From assembly GCF_007097395.1 (NCBI RefSeq), contig NZ_VKDC01000006.1:458073-522072 (forward strand): a DNA stretch of 64,000 bases, in the 5' to 3' direction. Position 1 is the first letter of the stretch; each line of letters starts with the position of its first letter. The position numbers and the translations under genes are program-made. The notes below the pieces were generated by a model. That model was not told the origin of the DNA and did not search any database. It saw nothing but the letters and a program-made list of their open reading frames with translations. Shown piece after piece: positions 43,411-54,300 of this stretch. Source of the DNA: Fulvivirga sp. M361. GTDB taxonomy: Bacteria > Bacteroidota > Bacteroidia > Cytophagales > Cyclobacteriaceae.

Positions 43411-43449
43411 AGTGAAACAACAAACCAACTCGTAAATAAAGAAATAATC

Positions 43450-45432
43450 ATGAATAAAATAATGAACGGCAAACTGGTAATAGTATTGATTTTGTGTTTG
43501 GCATATGCCGTAAACCTCGAAGCTCAAAAAACGAAGATCAAATTCCAGAAACTCACCTGGGAAGAGGCGATGAAAAAGGCTGAGAAAGAAAAGAAATTCA
43601 TATTTGTGGATGCTTACAGGCCGTCTTGTGAGTCCTGCGACAAGGCGATCACTGAGGTGTTTACTGTTGATAGCATTGCAACGCTATACAACAAACACTT
43701 TGTCAGCATCAGAATAAACATGCACACAGAAGCAGGCAAAGCATTTGCACCAAAACTTCAGATGCTGATGTACCCTGCTTACATATTTTTCTCTGCCGAT
43801 GGTGAGCAACTGGGGTCTTCCAATTCACATAATTTCGTACAAGACCATGGACAGGCAATGTATCAAGCCCATTTAGCAATAACTCAAGGGAATAACAGAC
43901 TCAATAATTCCAGGTCTATTCTCTTTGAAGAGATCTCCTGGGAAGCGGTATTGGCCAAATCCAAAAAAGAGAATAAACCCATTTTCATAGATGCTTATAC
44001 TACATGGTGTCGTCCCTGTATCCAAATGGATCGGAATGTTTTTACCCTTGATAATGTTGCCGATTTTTACAACGAGAACTTTATTAACGTAAAGCTTAAT
44101 GCTGAAAAGGGTGAAGGCATTGATATCCGGAAAAAGTTTGAAATTAAGGCATATCCGACCTATCTATACTTGGATACGAATGGTGAGTTGGTCAGTAGAA
44201 CCTCAGGCTATACTGAGGCCAAAGAATTTATTGACTATGGAAAAAATGCACTTAAAGCTTTTACCAATAAGAATGCCGAGGGTAAAGGCATCCAATTCCA
44301 ACAGGGAACCTGGAAAGATATATTGAAGAAGTCCCGTGTAGAAAATAAACTCATTTTTTTTGATGGCTACACTACCTGGTGTGGCCCATGTAAAACCATG
44401 GCCAAAGACGTTTTTACCAATGATACTATCGCTGACTTTTTCAATGAAAATTTCATTAATGTGAAATTTGATATGGAAAAAGGAGAGGGTATCGACCTTA
44501 AAAAGCACTATAAGGTCGCTGCATATCCTACTTATATATATATTGATGGCAATGGTAACGAAATACATCGTACGGTAGGATCTACGAGTGTTGAGCAGTT
44601 TGCAAAATACGGAGAGGATGCCTTAAGTGAGGACCGAACACTTTCTTACCTGAAAAAACAATATGAAAGTGGGAATCGTGAAGCGGCACTTGTCACGGCT
44701 TACCTCAGTGCTTTGAAAGTAGCTTATAATAGAAAAGAGGTGAGTAATGTTGCGGTAGAGTTTTTAGATGGCTTAAAAGGCAAACAACTTCTAACAGAGG
44801 GAAATTGGTTAATCATAAAAGATTATCTCAGTGATGCTGAATCCAAATCGTTCGCTTATCTGGTAAATAACAGAAAGAAATTTTACCAGCTATATGACAA
44901 AAAGGAAGTAGATGATAAGATATACAATACATATCTAAATACAGTACATAAATATGTGACTTATAACGATGATAAAACCGTCAATTTTGATGAAGATGGC
45001 TTCAATAAGTACCTCAAGTCCGTCAACAAGTCAGGAGTCGATAGAAAAGAAAGGATTATTGCTTATTCAACCGTTAATAATTTAGCAAGCAGGCGAGAAT
45101 GGGCGAGATATGCAGAAGAAATTGATAAAGGACTGGCTAACGGGAACATTGAAAAATCACCGCTGATCTTATACAATTATGCATTAACAATTAAAAGGGT
45201 AGAAGAGAGCCCGGAGATCCTGTCAAAAGCAGCTCATTGGGCTAAGCTTGGTGGAGATGTAGAACCCAACAAAGATTACGTTGCCAGGTACTATAACTTA
45301 CAGGCAGACTTACTTGTCAAAGCAGGTAAGACCGATGAAGCCGCCGCTGCGCGTAGTACCTTTAAGCCGGAAGAACTAGAAAAAGCCAATAAGATGAACC
45401 CGATGAAGGCACTAATTATTAAGAAAAAGTAA
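43450..45432 (+). CDS. Exported protein with three tandem thioredoxin folds
   Basis: 660 residues, last gene of the sigma/SusC/D run. Signal peptide ending LEAQ (about 26). Three thioredoxin modules follow, with different active sites: CESC (Cys60/63), CRPC (Cys187/190) and canonical WCGPC (Cys311/314). Each keeps the cis-proline motif (MYPAY, AYPTY, AYPTY), and modules 2 and 3 share EKGEGID. The last about 250 residues are TPR-like helices equivalent to the tail of the proteins at 30611-33025, so this is that family with two extra N-terminal modules. Periplasmic redox or chaperone role; the intermodule electron flow suggested by the CxxC series is speculation. Confidence 0.87.
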   Translation: MNKIMNGKLVIVLILCLAYAVNLEAQKTKIKFQKLTWEEAMKKAEKEKKFIFVDAYRPSCESCDKAITEVFTVDSIATLYNKHFVSIRINMHTEAGKAFAPKLQMLMYPAYIFFSADGEQLGSSNSHNFVQDHGQAMYQAHLAITQGNNRLNNSRSILFEEISWEAVLAKSKKENKPIFIDAYTTWCRPCIQMDRNVFTLDNVADFYNENFINVKLNAEKGEGIDIRKKFEIKAYPTYLYLDTNGELVSRTSGYTEAKEFIDYGKNALKAFTNKNAEGKGIQFQQGTWKDILKKSRVENKLIFFDGYTTWCGPCKTMAKDVFTNDTIADFFNENFINVKFDMEKGEGIDLKKHYKVAAYPTYIYIDGNGNEIHRTVGSTSVEQFAKYGEDALSEDRTLSYLKKQYESGNREAALVTAYLSALKVAYNRKEVSNVAVEFLDGLKGKQLLTEGNWLIIKDYLSDAESKSFAYLVNNRKKFYQLYDKKEVDDKIYNTYLNTVHKYVTYNDDKTVNFDEDGFNKYLKSVNKSGVDRKERIIAYSTVNNLASRREWARYAEEIDKGLANGNIEKSPLILYNYALTIKRVEESPEILSKAAHWAKLGGDVEPNKDYVARYYNLQADLLVKAGKTDEAAAARSTFKPEELEKANKMNPMKALIIKKK

Positions 45433-45557
45433 TAGGATAATAACTGCTTAAAACGTGTAAGGATTATTATCTAAATGCATTGGTAAGGGAGATTTAAATC
45501 GACCTGAAAATGTACAACATGGCGTGATTAGAGGTTTCCTTACATTGTTTTGTTCAA

Positions 45558-46463
45558 TTACCTGAATCGGTAACCGAGCATTACTTCAAATGAAGCACTG
45601 CTTTTTACGCTACTATTTTGGGTTATTAAGTCAGCTGCCAGTCCCAGTCTCAGTGATTGGTCGTTCAATAACCAGGCCCCTGTAATAAAAGAGAGAGCTT
45701 CTTCATGCCTATACGATAGTCCGACTTCAACAAGTTTTCGATAATTACCCATGGTATGAAAGGCAAATACATTTTCTGAAGCCTCATTCAGCCATAAGAA
45801 CCCGGGCGTAAGTGTCCAATCACTGGCCAGAACAATATGATATCCGCCGGTGATCATTGTTACGGGTTTGTCGTGTACATTCACTTCCTCAAAGTCCTGA
45901 TCCAAAAAGTTAGCATAACTACCTCCCAAATAATACTGCTCGTGGTTGATCCAAAACCCAATGGACAAATTCGGTTGTATTTCGGTGACTCTACCTTCAG
46001 ATAGTTGCACATCATCAGGATGTTTCACTATAAAATCATTAAAATCCATTTGTTTAGAACGCATTCCGGCTCCTATACCCAATCCAAAGGACCCTTTTTT
46101 ACTAAAGTAAATGTGATAAGCATAATTGATCCTTACATCGATGGTCCGAAGTGAAGCAGTCTTATCGGCAGAGGCTACCAGACCCAGCCCACCTGCACTG
46201 TCTTTAAGTTGTAGCGCAGCTGTAATCAATTGCAACTGGCTTGCCGGTCGATTGTTTGTCTCATTGAAGTTGTCATATCCCGCCCACTGAGAACGATGCA
46301 TGGCCTGTACATAGGTTTCTGATCCATAACCAGTTGCCGCTCCAGGGCTTATCAATAAGGGTTGTTGCATGTAAGAGCTGATCACCGGGTACTGTTGGGA
46401 ATAGCAACTAGAAATACCCGCAAAAAAAAGTAACCAGACTATAAATAAAGCATAAAATTTCAT
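45558..46463 (-). CDS. PorP/SprF family T9SS-associated membrane protein
   Basis: 301 residues, signal peptide ending CYSQ (about 23), then a predicted outer-membrane beta-barrel. PorP/SprF marks: PVISSYMQQPLLISPGAATG, HRSQWAGYDN, LGLVASADKTASLRTIDVRINYAYHIYF, and a final barrel strand FEVMLGYRFR. Such proteins anchor or help export gliding-type T9SS cargo. It is divergent from the PKD-like T9SS protein at 46832 and close to a gliding-type C-terminal protein at 49525, its plausible partners. Confidence 0.9.
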   Translation of the reverse strand: MKFYALFIVWLLFFAGISSCYSQQYPVISSYMQQPLLISPGAATGYGSETYVQAMHRSQWAGYDNFNETNNRPASQLQLITAALQLKDSAGGLGLVASADKTASLRTIDVRINYAYHIYFSKKGSFGLGIGAGMRSKQMDFNDFIVKHPDDVQLSEGRVTEIQPNLSIGFWINHEQYYLGGSYANFLDQDFEEVNVHDKPVTMITGGYHIVLASDWTLTPGFLWLNEASENVFAFHTMGNYRKLVEVGLSYRHEEALSFITGAWLLNDQSLRLGLAADLITQNSSVKSSASFEVMLGYRFR

Positions 46464-46831
46464 GGCTTTACGAATAATTTTGGACTGAAAGATAAAGGAT
46501 TTATTTATAAAAAAATCAATCCTTTTTTGAGTCTACTTGAAAAGATTTTAAAAAAGTAAGAGAACTTACATTTGGAAATGTTAATAATAAAACAGCTTTT
46601 TTACCTACTGAAAATAGTAAGAATCAGGTAATAAGGTTTTTAAGTATTTTAATAGATCTAAGAATCCATGTTTTTATAGTGAAAAGTAAATTCTATATCT
46701 GGTAATATTTAGCAAGAAAAAAAAGTTTTTTTAAAAACATTACCCTTGTAATGTTTAATTATCATAATTTTAATATAAAATATTAATTTTATTATGTAAA
46801 TAATTGATTATCAACCGAATAACTAATTGTC
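46464..46831. promoter_or_regulatory. Divergent AT-rich promoter region with hairpin
   Basis: Very AT-rich region between PorP/SprF and the PKD-like gene. It contains a 9-bp hairpin, AAACATTAC-CCTT-GTAATGTTT, at 46735-46756, about 75 bp upstream of the plus-strand start. No exact TAnnTTTG site was seen. Confidence 0.4.
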
Positions 46832-49456
46832 ATGAAAACACGGCTACCCCTATTCCTTTTGCTGCCAGTATTCTTATTGGTAGTGGCTCCTCTTAACGCA
46901 CAAATTAGTGCATCCATACAAGGGATGAAACAAACAACCCTTGATTGTAAAAGTACAGCAACAGTTGATGTGACCTACACGGGTAATTACGTGGCCTCGG
47001 CCTTTGGAGGAACGTTAATCATTGATCCATCTACCGGGGATGAAGTCCCTATTCTCGTTACCAACGCCGCTTCTCTGGATGTAAAAACGTCCTTTGGCTC
47101 AGGGAAAATATTTGTTTCAGACCCGGGAAATAGCATGATCATCGATTCAGTACAGGTGAATGTGGTAGATCTCAACACACTGGTTGGAAGCATTACACTT
47201 GCAGGCGGTGGTAATTGTGTGTCCTCTACTGGTGAATTTAGCCTGACTGTTCCAGTGGATCCAAGAGCAATTGGAGATGTAGAATATAGCTGGGCGGTAG
47301 TGCGTGGAAGGGAACATACCAGCATCGATGCCACAACCCGCAACAGCCAAACGGTCACACTCAATTCTTTGAACGCCGGTACCTCATTGATTCGTGTTAC
47401 AGTGACGAATGATTGTTCGGGTGAGTTTTGCGCATCTCCTGCTCGCTTTTTTACAGTGCGCAAGACCCTTTCAGTTGATGAGCGTAATGCGATCGCCATA
47501 ACAGGCGCAGAATGTACCAGCGATGATGTTCTCGGCGAAGATAATTTAATTGTGCTATCGGTTCCCCCTGTATTAGGACGTTGGGATCCCGGACAATATC
47601 AGTGGATCTTCCCGCAAGACAAATTACAACAGGAGTTCCGCAGTGGTGATGGTAGTGCCATCGCTTTTAAAGTATTGGATAATTCGGCAAATATCACGGT
47701 ATCTTTGAACCTGGGCTCTGCCTGCAATCCGGGTCTTACCTATACTAAAGTACTTAGAGCGCCTGCACCAGTGCCTCAATTTGCCTCCAGTACCTTTTGT
47801 GTCAGTGAGGCACCAGGAACACAAGAGGTATTTACAGTGGCTAATAGCGCTCCCGGGTTTGCTTATAACTGGATATTACCCCAAAATTGGGTGATCATTT
47901 CTTCTCCCAGCGTAGATTCTACACAGGTGACTGTCCAATTCAATAACAGCAGTACAGGAAATATCACTGTAGTGTCATCTAACCAGGGGTGTGGCTCTGA
48001 ATTCAAACCTATACAGGTGAATAGGTTCCCTATTGCTGCACCCAATATTGTTGGACCAACCTGTGTGACATTTGAAGATACCCAGGAACTTACCTATAAT
48101 GTACAGGGGGGCGATAATACCTATACCTGGGAAATACTCCCGGCAAGTGCAGGATGGGTTCTTTCTGACAATCAGCTCACTCAAAATGGACCTACGATCA
48201 AAATTGTTCCATCGTTTGCGAGCATCCCAGCTGACGGACACGTGACTATTCGCGCTACCATAGATGGGAATTGCGGAGGTAGCAGTATATTAAGTGAGCT
48301 AGTTGTGAGCATTGGCCCTGATGCACCCCCGATGATTATAGGGGATGAATGTGTTGTAGACCCAATGCCAAATGTTATATTTTCTATAAACCCTGTAGAT
48401 AGGGCTACAGGTTATACCTGGGAAACTCCAGCTTCTTGGTCCAGGGTCAATGTGAGTGGAACACAGGCCGAAATAAATACGAATGGACATTCCGGAATCA
48501 TCAAAGTGAATGCTTTAGGTTGTGCACCTGATATAGTCAGTGATACCACATCTTTGACCGTTAATGTCGCGCCAGCTGCGCCGGGAGCGATAGATTTTTA
48601 TGTGAATGGAGATCCTGCCAATGACTGTATTGTAAAAGGTTCTCCACAAAACGTTACATTTACCATCCCTTCAGCGGTGTCAGGAGCTACAAGTTACATC
48701 TGGTCCTTTCCATCCGGTTGGAATCCTCAATCACTTACTACAGTTGATGGTACAATACTTGAGGCAAATGTAACCTCAGATAATTCTTCCGCGGGTTCGG
48801 TTTCTGTTGTAGCCAATGGAGTAGCCTCTTGTTCAAGCATGCCTGCTACTTTGGACGTCATCCGATCCGGATTGGATTTTTGTGTAACCTCGAGTTTACT
48901 TTTTGGTACTTTTTATGCATATGAAGTGAAAAACCTTTCTGAGGACGCTACCTTTTATTACTGGGAAAATGAAAATGGTGAATATATTGCAGACGGAGTT
49001 ACCACAAACATGGTGGCCACTAATACTCAGGGGATTTCATCTATAAAAGTCAGTATTACGGATTTAGCGGGTTGCATTACTTCACTGGATATACCGGTAA
49101 CCGCACCATCTACCGAAACTGCTCCTGGGGTGTGTTCACTACCACCAGTACCAGCACCAATTAATGCCAGGGGAACTTCCTTTGAAAATAATTTATCAGG
49201 TTCTTCATCCGATCAAAACAGTTTAATGATATTTCCAAACCCTGTTGAAGATGGAATACTCAACATTACCATGCCTTTTGATTGGGAAAATGTGTCTTTT
49301 CAAATATATAGCCCCCAGGGTAAGTTGCTAACTGTGATTAATGATTTTAAAGCGAGTCAGGCGACTTTAGATATGTCAGGATATACAAGTGGTACTTATC
49401 ATGCAATCATAAACTCTTCCAAAGGAATGATGCATAAAAGGATATTCGTTAAATGA
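46832..49456 (+). CDS. Large PKD-like repeat protein with T9SS type A tail
   Basis: 874 residues: signal peptide ending LNAQ (about 24), then about 700 residues of beta-sandwich repeats of the PKD-like type. Recurrent units are built around GY.W..P..W or YTWEILPASAGW, each with cysteine-containing linkers (PTCVTFEDTQ, DECVVDPMPN). The end is a T9SS sorting domain (about 795-874: LMIFPNPVEDGILNITMP, YTSGTYHAIINSSKGMMHKRIFVK). Surface-exposed or secreted, probably adhesive. No enzyme domain visible. Confidence 0.85.
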   Translation: MKTRLPLFLLLPVFLLVVAPLNAQISASIQGMKQTTLDCKSTATVDVTYTGNYVASAFGGTLIIDPSTGDEVPILVTNAASLDVKTSFGSGKIFVSDPGNSMIIDSVQVNVVDLNTLVGSITLAGGGNCVSSTGEFSLTVPVDPRAIGDVEYSWAVVRGREHTSIDATTRNSQTVTLNSLNAGTSLIRVTVTNDCSGEFCASPARFFTVRKTLSVDERNAIAITGAECTSDDVLGEDNLIVLSVPPVLGRWDPGQYQWIFPQDKLQQEFRSGDGSAIAFKVLDNSANITVSLNLGSACNPGLTYTKVLRAPAPVPQFASSTFCVSEAPGTQEVFTVANSAPGFAYNWILPQNWVIISSPSVDSTQVTVQFNNSSTGNITVVSSNQGCGSEFKPIQVNRFPIAAPNIVGPTCVTFEDTQELTYNVQGGDNTYTWEILPASAGWVLSDNQLTQNGPTIKIVPSFASIPADGHVTIRATIDGNCGGSSILSELVVSIGPDAPPMIIGDECVVDPMPNVIFSINPVDRATGYTWETPASWSRVNVSGTQAEINTNGHSGIIKVNALGCAPDIVSDTTSLTVNVAPAAPGAIDFYVNGDPANDCIVKGSPQNVTFTIPSAVSGATSYIWSFPSGWNPQSLTTVDGTILEANVTSDNSSAGSVSVVANGVASCSSMPATLDVIRSGLDFCVTSSLLFGTFYAYEVKNLSEDATFYYWENENGEYIADGVTTNMVATNTQGISSIKVSITDLAGCITSLDIPVTAPSTETAPGVCSLPPVPAPINARGTSFENNLSGSSSDQNSLMIFPNPVEDGILNITMPFDWENVSFQIYSPQGKLLTVINDFKASQATLDMSGYTSGTYHAIINSSKGMMHKRIFVK

Positions 49457-49467
49457 TATAAATAATT

Positions 49468-49503
49468 CCATTAATTCCTGTTAAAATTGACAGGAATTAA
49501 TGG
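49468..49503 (+). terminator. Strong hairpin between two T9SS cargo genes
   Basis: CCATTAATTCCTGT (49468-49481) and ACAGGAATTAATGG (49490-49503) are perfectly complementary over 14 bp with an 8-nt loop. The stem extends with AATAAT/ATTATT and one bulge. No U-tract follows, so it may be a terminator or an mRNA-stabilising structure. It lies 21 bp before the next start. Confidence 0.5.
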
Positions 49504-49524
49504 ATTATTCAACCCCCAATAAAC

Positions 49525-51162
49525 ATGAATCTTAATATCAAACTTTTTTTTCTTGTTTTATCTATAACCATAATCAATTGTCCTAATAACTACGGGCAAG
49601 TTCTGGAAAAAGACTCATTGGCTCTCGTAGCTCTGTATGATTCAACTGGAGGGGAAAGTTGGGTGGCTAATACCAATTGGAAACAAGGTCCGGTGAATAC
49701 ATGGAATGGAATCACCACAGTGAATGACCGGGTTACAGAAATCTCGTTGCCATCTAACAATTTACAGGGAAGAATACCTTCCAGATTGGGTGAACTTGAT
49801 TCTCTTAAAGATTTGGAGCTAAATATCAATGCATTAAGTGGTGAAATCCCTATTGAGCTAGCTGATTTATCGGTATTGGAAGTCTTGAACTTTTTCAACA
49901 ATGAATTACAAGGCGAGGTACCCAAAGCATTAGAGAGCCTCTCAAAGTTAACCTTACTAGCTTTAGGTCAAAACAAACTGAAAGGGGAACTACCGTCCAA
50001 CCTGTTATCGGAACCTCCATTTATTGGCGGAGACCGTATATTATCACTTTCTGATAATTCATTAACCAGTCTGCCGAATTTATCAATGATAGAAAGTTTA
50101 AATGTTTTTGCTGAAAATAATTTTCTCACATTTGAACATATAGAGCCTAATCTTATCATAAGGGATCGGGGCCAGGTCTTCACTTATACTCCGCAAAAGC
50201 CCGTTCATGATTCTATTGATGTTTCGGTAGGGACAAACGCTCGTTTAGTGCTGAATGCCCTGGTAGGAGGCAGTGCAAACCGTTATCAATGGTATAAAGA
50301 CGGTGAAATGATTTTAGGAGCGACAAGCTCAACATTAACGTTAAATAACATATCCTCCGCGGATGCAGGTAGGTATACCACAGTCATTACCAGTGATATT
50401 GTAACTGATCTCACCCTCGAGCGGTATCCAATAAAGGTCAATGTTTTGGATCGTCCAGTGACTGCTTTTTGCGAACGAACAACGCTTGATGCAACCGTAG
50501 AGGATCCCAATGCCACCTACACATGGAGCACAGGTGCAACAATACCGTTGATCGAAATAACGGAACCTGGAACATACAGTGTCACTATTGAAACAGCCAG
50601 TTCTGTCGTTGAAGAGCAATATGTTGCCGAATTAGCACTTGCCGATATAGTCCCGGGAGTAGATGTAATCTTTCAGGTACGTGTCAATGAGCAGGACCTG
50701 GCTCCAGAACAGGCATTATTGGTGGGAGGGCCTGTGCAATTTAGAAACACCTCACAAGCAGGTAACGACTTTCGTTGGGATTTTGGTGATGGAGGAAGCT
50801 CCGAGCAAGCAAACCCAATACACAGTTTTCAACTTCCGGGAAGATACGTCGTTGGTCTTAGTGCACAGGATGACAAGGGATGCGACGTTGTGTATCAACA
50901 GGAAGTACAGATCCAGGAGTTATTTGTCACTAATGCCATTACACCTAACGGTGATGGAGATAACGACCGACTGTATGTTGAGCCTTTTTTGTATCCGGCT
51001 AGTTTGCGAGTGATAAACCGTTGGGGACAAGAGGTTTATTACGCTGAGAATTATAAGGATGATTTCGATGGCACTAGCCTTCAAGCCGGAGTGTATTTCT
51101 ACGAGCTGGTGATAGAAGGAACCCGCCAAAAGCTAACAGGCAATGTTAGCATTGTTAAATAA
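49525..51162 (+). CDS. LRR/Ig/PKD surface protein with gliding-type C terminus
   Basis: 545 residues: signal peptide ending NYGQ (about 25), leucine-rich repeats (about 60-200: ISLPSNNLQGRIPSRLGELDSLKDLEL, NFFNNELQGEVPKAL), an Ig-like domain (about 235-300: RYQWYKDGEMILGATSSTLTLNN, DAGRYT), a PKD domain (about 410-465: FRWDFGDGGSSEQANPIHSF), and the gliding-motility-associated C-terminal domain (ITPNGDGDNDRLYVE, INRWGQEVYYAENYKDDFDGT, GVYFYELVIEG), which is a T9SS type B signal. This signal type is usually paired with PorP/SprF proteins such as 45558-46463. An adhesin or surface scaffold is likely. Confidence 0.87.
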   Translation: MNLNIKLFFLVLSITIINCPNNYGQVLEKDSLALVALYDSTGGESWVANTNWKQGPVNTWNGITTVNDRVTEISLPSNNLQGRIPSRLGELDSLKDLELNINALSGEIPIELADLSVLEVLNFFNNELQGEVPKALESLSKLTLLALGQNKLKGELPSNLLSEPPFIGGDRILSLSDNSLTSLPNLSMIESLNVFAENNFLTFEHIEPNLIIRDRGQVFTYTPQKPVHDSIDVSVGTNARLVLNALVGGSANRYQWYKDGEMILGATSSTLTLNNISSADAGRYTTVITSDIVTDLTLERYPIKVNVLDRPVTAFCERTTLDATVEDPNATYTWSTGATIPLIEITEPGTYSVTIETASSVVEEQYVAELALADIVPGVDVIFQVRVNEQDLAPEQALLVGGPVQFRNTSQAGNDFRWDFGDGGSSEQANPIHSFQLPGRYVVGLSAQDDKGCDVVYQQEVQIQELFVTNAITPNGDGDNDRLYVEPFLYPASLRVINRWGQEVYYAENYKDDFDGTSLQAGVYFYELVIEGTRQKLTGNVSIVK

Positions 51163-51254
51163 AATTTTATACAAGGAAAGCCGCTGATCACAGAATAGGA
51201 CATCGATATTTTAATTGTTCTAGCTCTTCTTAAATAAAAGCCCTGCTGTTGTAT

Positions 51255-51275
51255 TTATAACTTTAAAAGTTATAA
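51255..51275. promoter_or_regulatory. Palindrome upstream of TcA gene
   Basis: TTATAACTT-TAA-AAGTTATAA, two 9-bp arms around 3 bp, centred about 45 bp upstream of the TcA start. Its position and symmetry fit a dimeric regulator site or a leader hairpin. No -7 consensus is visible nearby. Confidence 0.4.
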
Positions 51276-51311
51276 AGTGAAATCAATTATTTATATAAAT
51301 ACATTATAAAT

Positions 51312-54300
51312 ATGCCTAATTATATTTTTGTTGGTAATCTGAAAAACAGTGTCACGCAAGAACCACTTGCGAGTTATCAGGTTGAGTTATGGGATAGAGA
51401 ACCGGATATTGACTTATACCTGGGAATTGATGATACCGATGCAACCGGAACTTTCGAAATTGAGGTTACAGGAGCTACATATGATAAGATAATAAGTTCT
51501 TTTTCACCTTATTTTAAGATTTTTTCTGGAGGAGTCCTGGTCGAGAATACGAAAGACAGTTCCACGCAAATCCCTGGTGCCAATATCAACGTTACGCCAG
51601 TAAGCTTTGATCCAATTGACCCTGTAGATCCTCCTCTCACGGATTACACCGTCTCCGGCGCCATTGTAGAGGTAGACGGTAGTCCGGCCACAGGCAACCT
51701 GGAGGTTAGAGCCTATGACCGTAGTCTGGGACAGGAGAAGCTTTTAGGACAGGTAACACCGGCTGTAGATGGGAGCTACACCATCGAATATACTATCAAT
51801 GATCTTAGTGACCCAACCAAAGATGCCCCGGACCTCCTGATCAATGTCGTAGACCTGGACGCCACCGATCCCACTGAACCTCTAGCGGAATCACCTGTGA
51901 TATCCAATGCATTAAACGAAGAAAGCATAAATCTGGTGGTGGGAGAGGGTGAGTATAAAGGTCCGAGCGAATACCAGTCACTCGATAATACACTGGCAAC
52001 ACAGACGGCCAGCCTTGACCTCGCCAATATTCCGGAAAAAGAAGTCACTTTAATGGCAGGGAAAAATGATATCACGGTAGAATGGGTCGATTTTTACCTG
52101 AAGGCACGTTACTTTTCAAGCCTCACTAGTATTGATGCCGAGGTATTTTACGGGTTAATGCGACGGGAACAACCGGACAACCTCCAGGGGCTACTTTCAC
52201 AGGAACGGGAGACACTGAGGGTAGAGCTGGAAGCTGCTGCAGAGGATAATGTGATCAACGCTAACAGTATCAATGGTATAGAAATACTACTGGATGAATT
52301 AGAAGCCCAGGTAGTAGAGCAGGCGCTTAACGAAACCCAGTTGCCAGCGGGAGAGGGGTCGCTGGCTAAAGTGGCAAATGCAGCAGGGCTAAATGCCACC
52401 GTCACCAGGGCCTTTCTGGACGCCGCTGCGGCGAATAGCAATCTACCCTCCAGTGAATTCTGGCAGCATGTGAGGGATAACGCGCTGCTGGCTGAGACTG
52501 ATATCGAAAAAATACAGCTAAACCTGAAGTTGAGCGCTGTAAGCCTGAACAATATGGCTTTGACTAGCGCCCTGCAATCTCGTCCTGATGTTAATGATGC
52601 TGGTGACCTGGCGGAACTTTCCGACAGTGACTGGGATGATTTGACAACCAATAACCAAACAGAAATACCCGAGAGTATTGCCGGTGATACTCCAGAAGAA
52701 CGACGCTTTAATTATGCTACGCTGGTTAAAAGGGTAGTGGAAAATGCCTTTCCTACACGGGTACTGGCCCGTAAAATAAGAGTGGGTACTGACATTAATG
52801 ACACCGATACAGATACGTTTTTTACAAACAACCCTGAGTTTGAATTTCGTAAAAACACGGTAACTGATTTCCTGAAGAAAAAGCCCACTGCCTTAGACGG
52901 AATTACAGAACCTGTTGCTTTCCGTAAAAAGCTGGAAGGCTACCAGCGCACCTTTAGGATATCACCACCAACAGCTCGATACGACAGTTTCAAAACATTA
53001 TACAACAATAATGTTCGTAGTGCCTGGGATGTCAAGAGATTAGGAAAGAATCGATTTATCAAACAGTTTTCAGGCCCTTTGGGAGGTGAAGATGTAGCTA
53101 AACAAACCTATCGCAGGGCAGCTGGTGTATCTTCAAAATCAATTGTCCTGTATAGCCGTTTTGCCTCACGGTTCAATCGTCTTCCAACAGCGGTTTTTAA
53201 TGCTGATATCACAAGTGAAACGGGGTCTGAGAATGATGAATTATTACAGATCCCTAACTTAACCACACTCTTTGATTCACAGGATTTCTGTGCCTGTAAG
53301 CACTGCCGTTCCGTACTAAGTCCGGCGGCATTTCTGGTAGACTTATTCCAATACCTTAAAGAAGGTGATCATACCGATGGTAGTACGGCGTTAGATAAGC
53401 TTAAGATACGTCGCCCGGATCTAACAGGAATTTTACTGGGTTGTGAAAATACAAACACTGAGCTTCCATATATTGACTTAGTGAATGAGTTACTGGAGGA
53501 ATTAGTGAGTCCAACAGGAGTAGCCAGGCAGACTACCTGGGACACCTCTACCTTGAGGGCGCAACCTGAACATCTTAATGTTGCTGCATATGATGCCACT
53601 GCCAATGTGGTGTTCCCCATTTCCTTACCCTTTAACCTTTGGAATGCAGAAGGGGCTACTTATCTAAAACATCTTAGCGTTGAACGCTTCCTGTTAACAG
53701 AAGTATTCACCCCCCTACAGACAGCCAACCGTGCCAGGGATATTGCTTTAGTGCATTTAGGCATGAGCGGTCTGGATTTTCAGGTGTTCGAAACTCCTGC
53801 TGCGAACGCTTTTCAATTGTACGGATTGAGCGTTGTTGGCGACTTGCCTCAATTGCAGTCGGTGGAAAACCTTCTGGATAAGTTACAGATAACCTATCCG
53901 GAATTGGTGGAATGGATGAAGACCCGCCTGGTCAACCCTGATCAAAAAACCATAAGTTTTAGTGGTGATAATTGCGCCTTGCAGGAAGCTACCTTAACGC
54001 TGGATAATGACGAGTACGGTGCTTTGAATCGTTATGAGAGGGTAGCACGTAAGAGTGGCTGGTCTTCTGCAGAGCTTGATATGGCAGTAGCGTTGTTTGG
54101 AGAGCAGGACCGTGCCGACCTGTTGATACATCTGTCCGGATTAATACGGCTACAAAAGGCTTTCAAGCTTAAGGCTGCTGAACTGTTGGTATGGCACGGT
54201 ACTATCGATACTTACCGTTATGGTGATAAGGACAGTTTCTATGCCACTCTGTTCCTGAATCCAGCCCTGCATAATGGCGATGTTGATACTTTGGAGGCAT

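Noticed and set aside
46980-47499. Antisense 170-codon frame within the PKD-like gene
   Set aside because: It is a shadow of the coding frame with no start context or domain.
52148-52651. Antisense open frame of 167 codons within TcA
   Set aside because: Composition mirrors the strongly supported TcA frame (serine/alanine-rich shadow) and no family feature is present.
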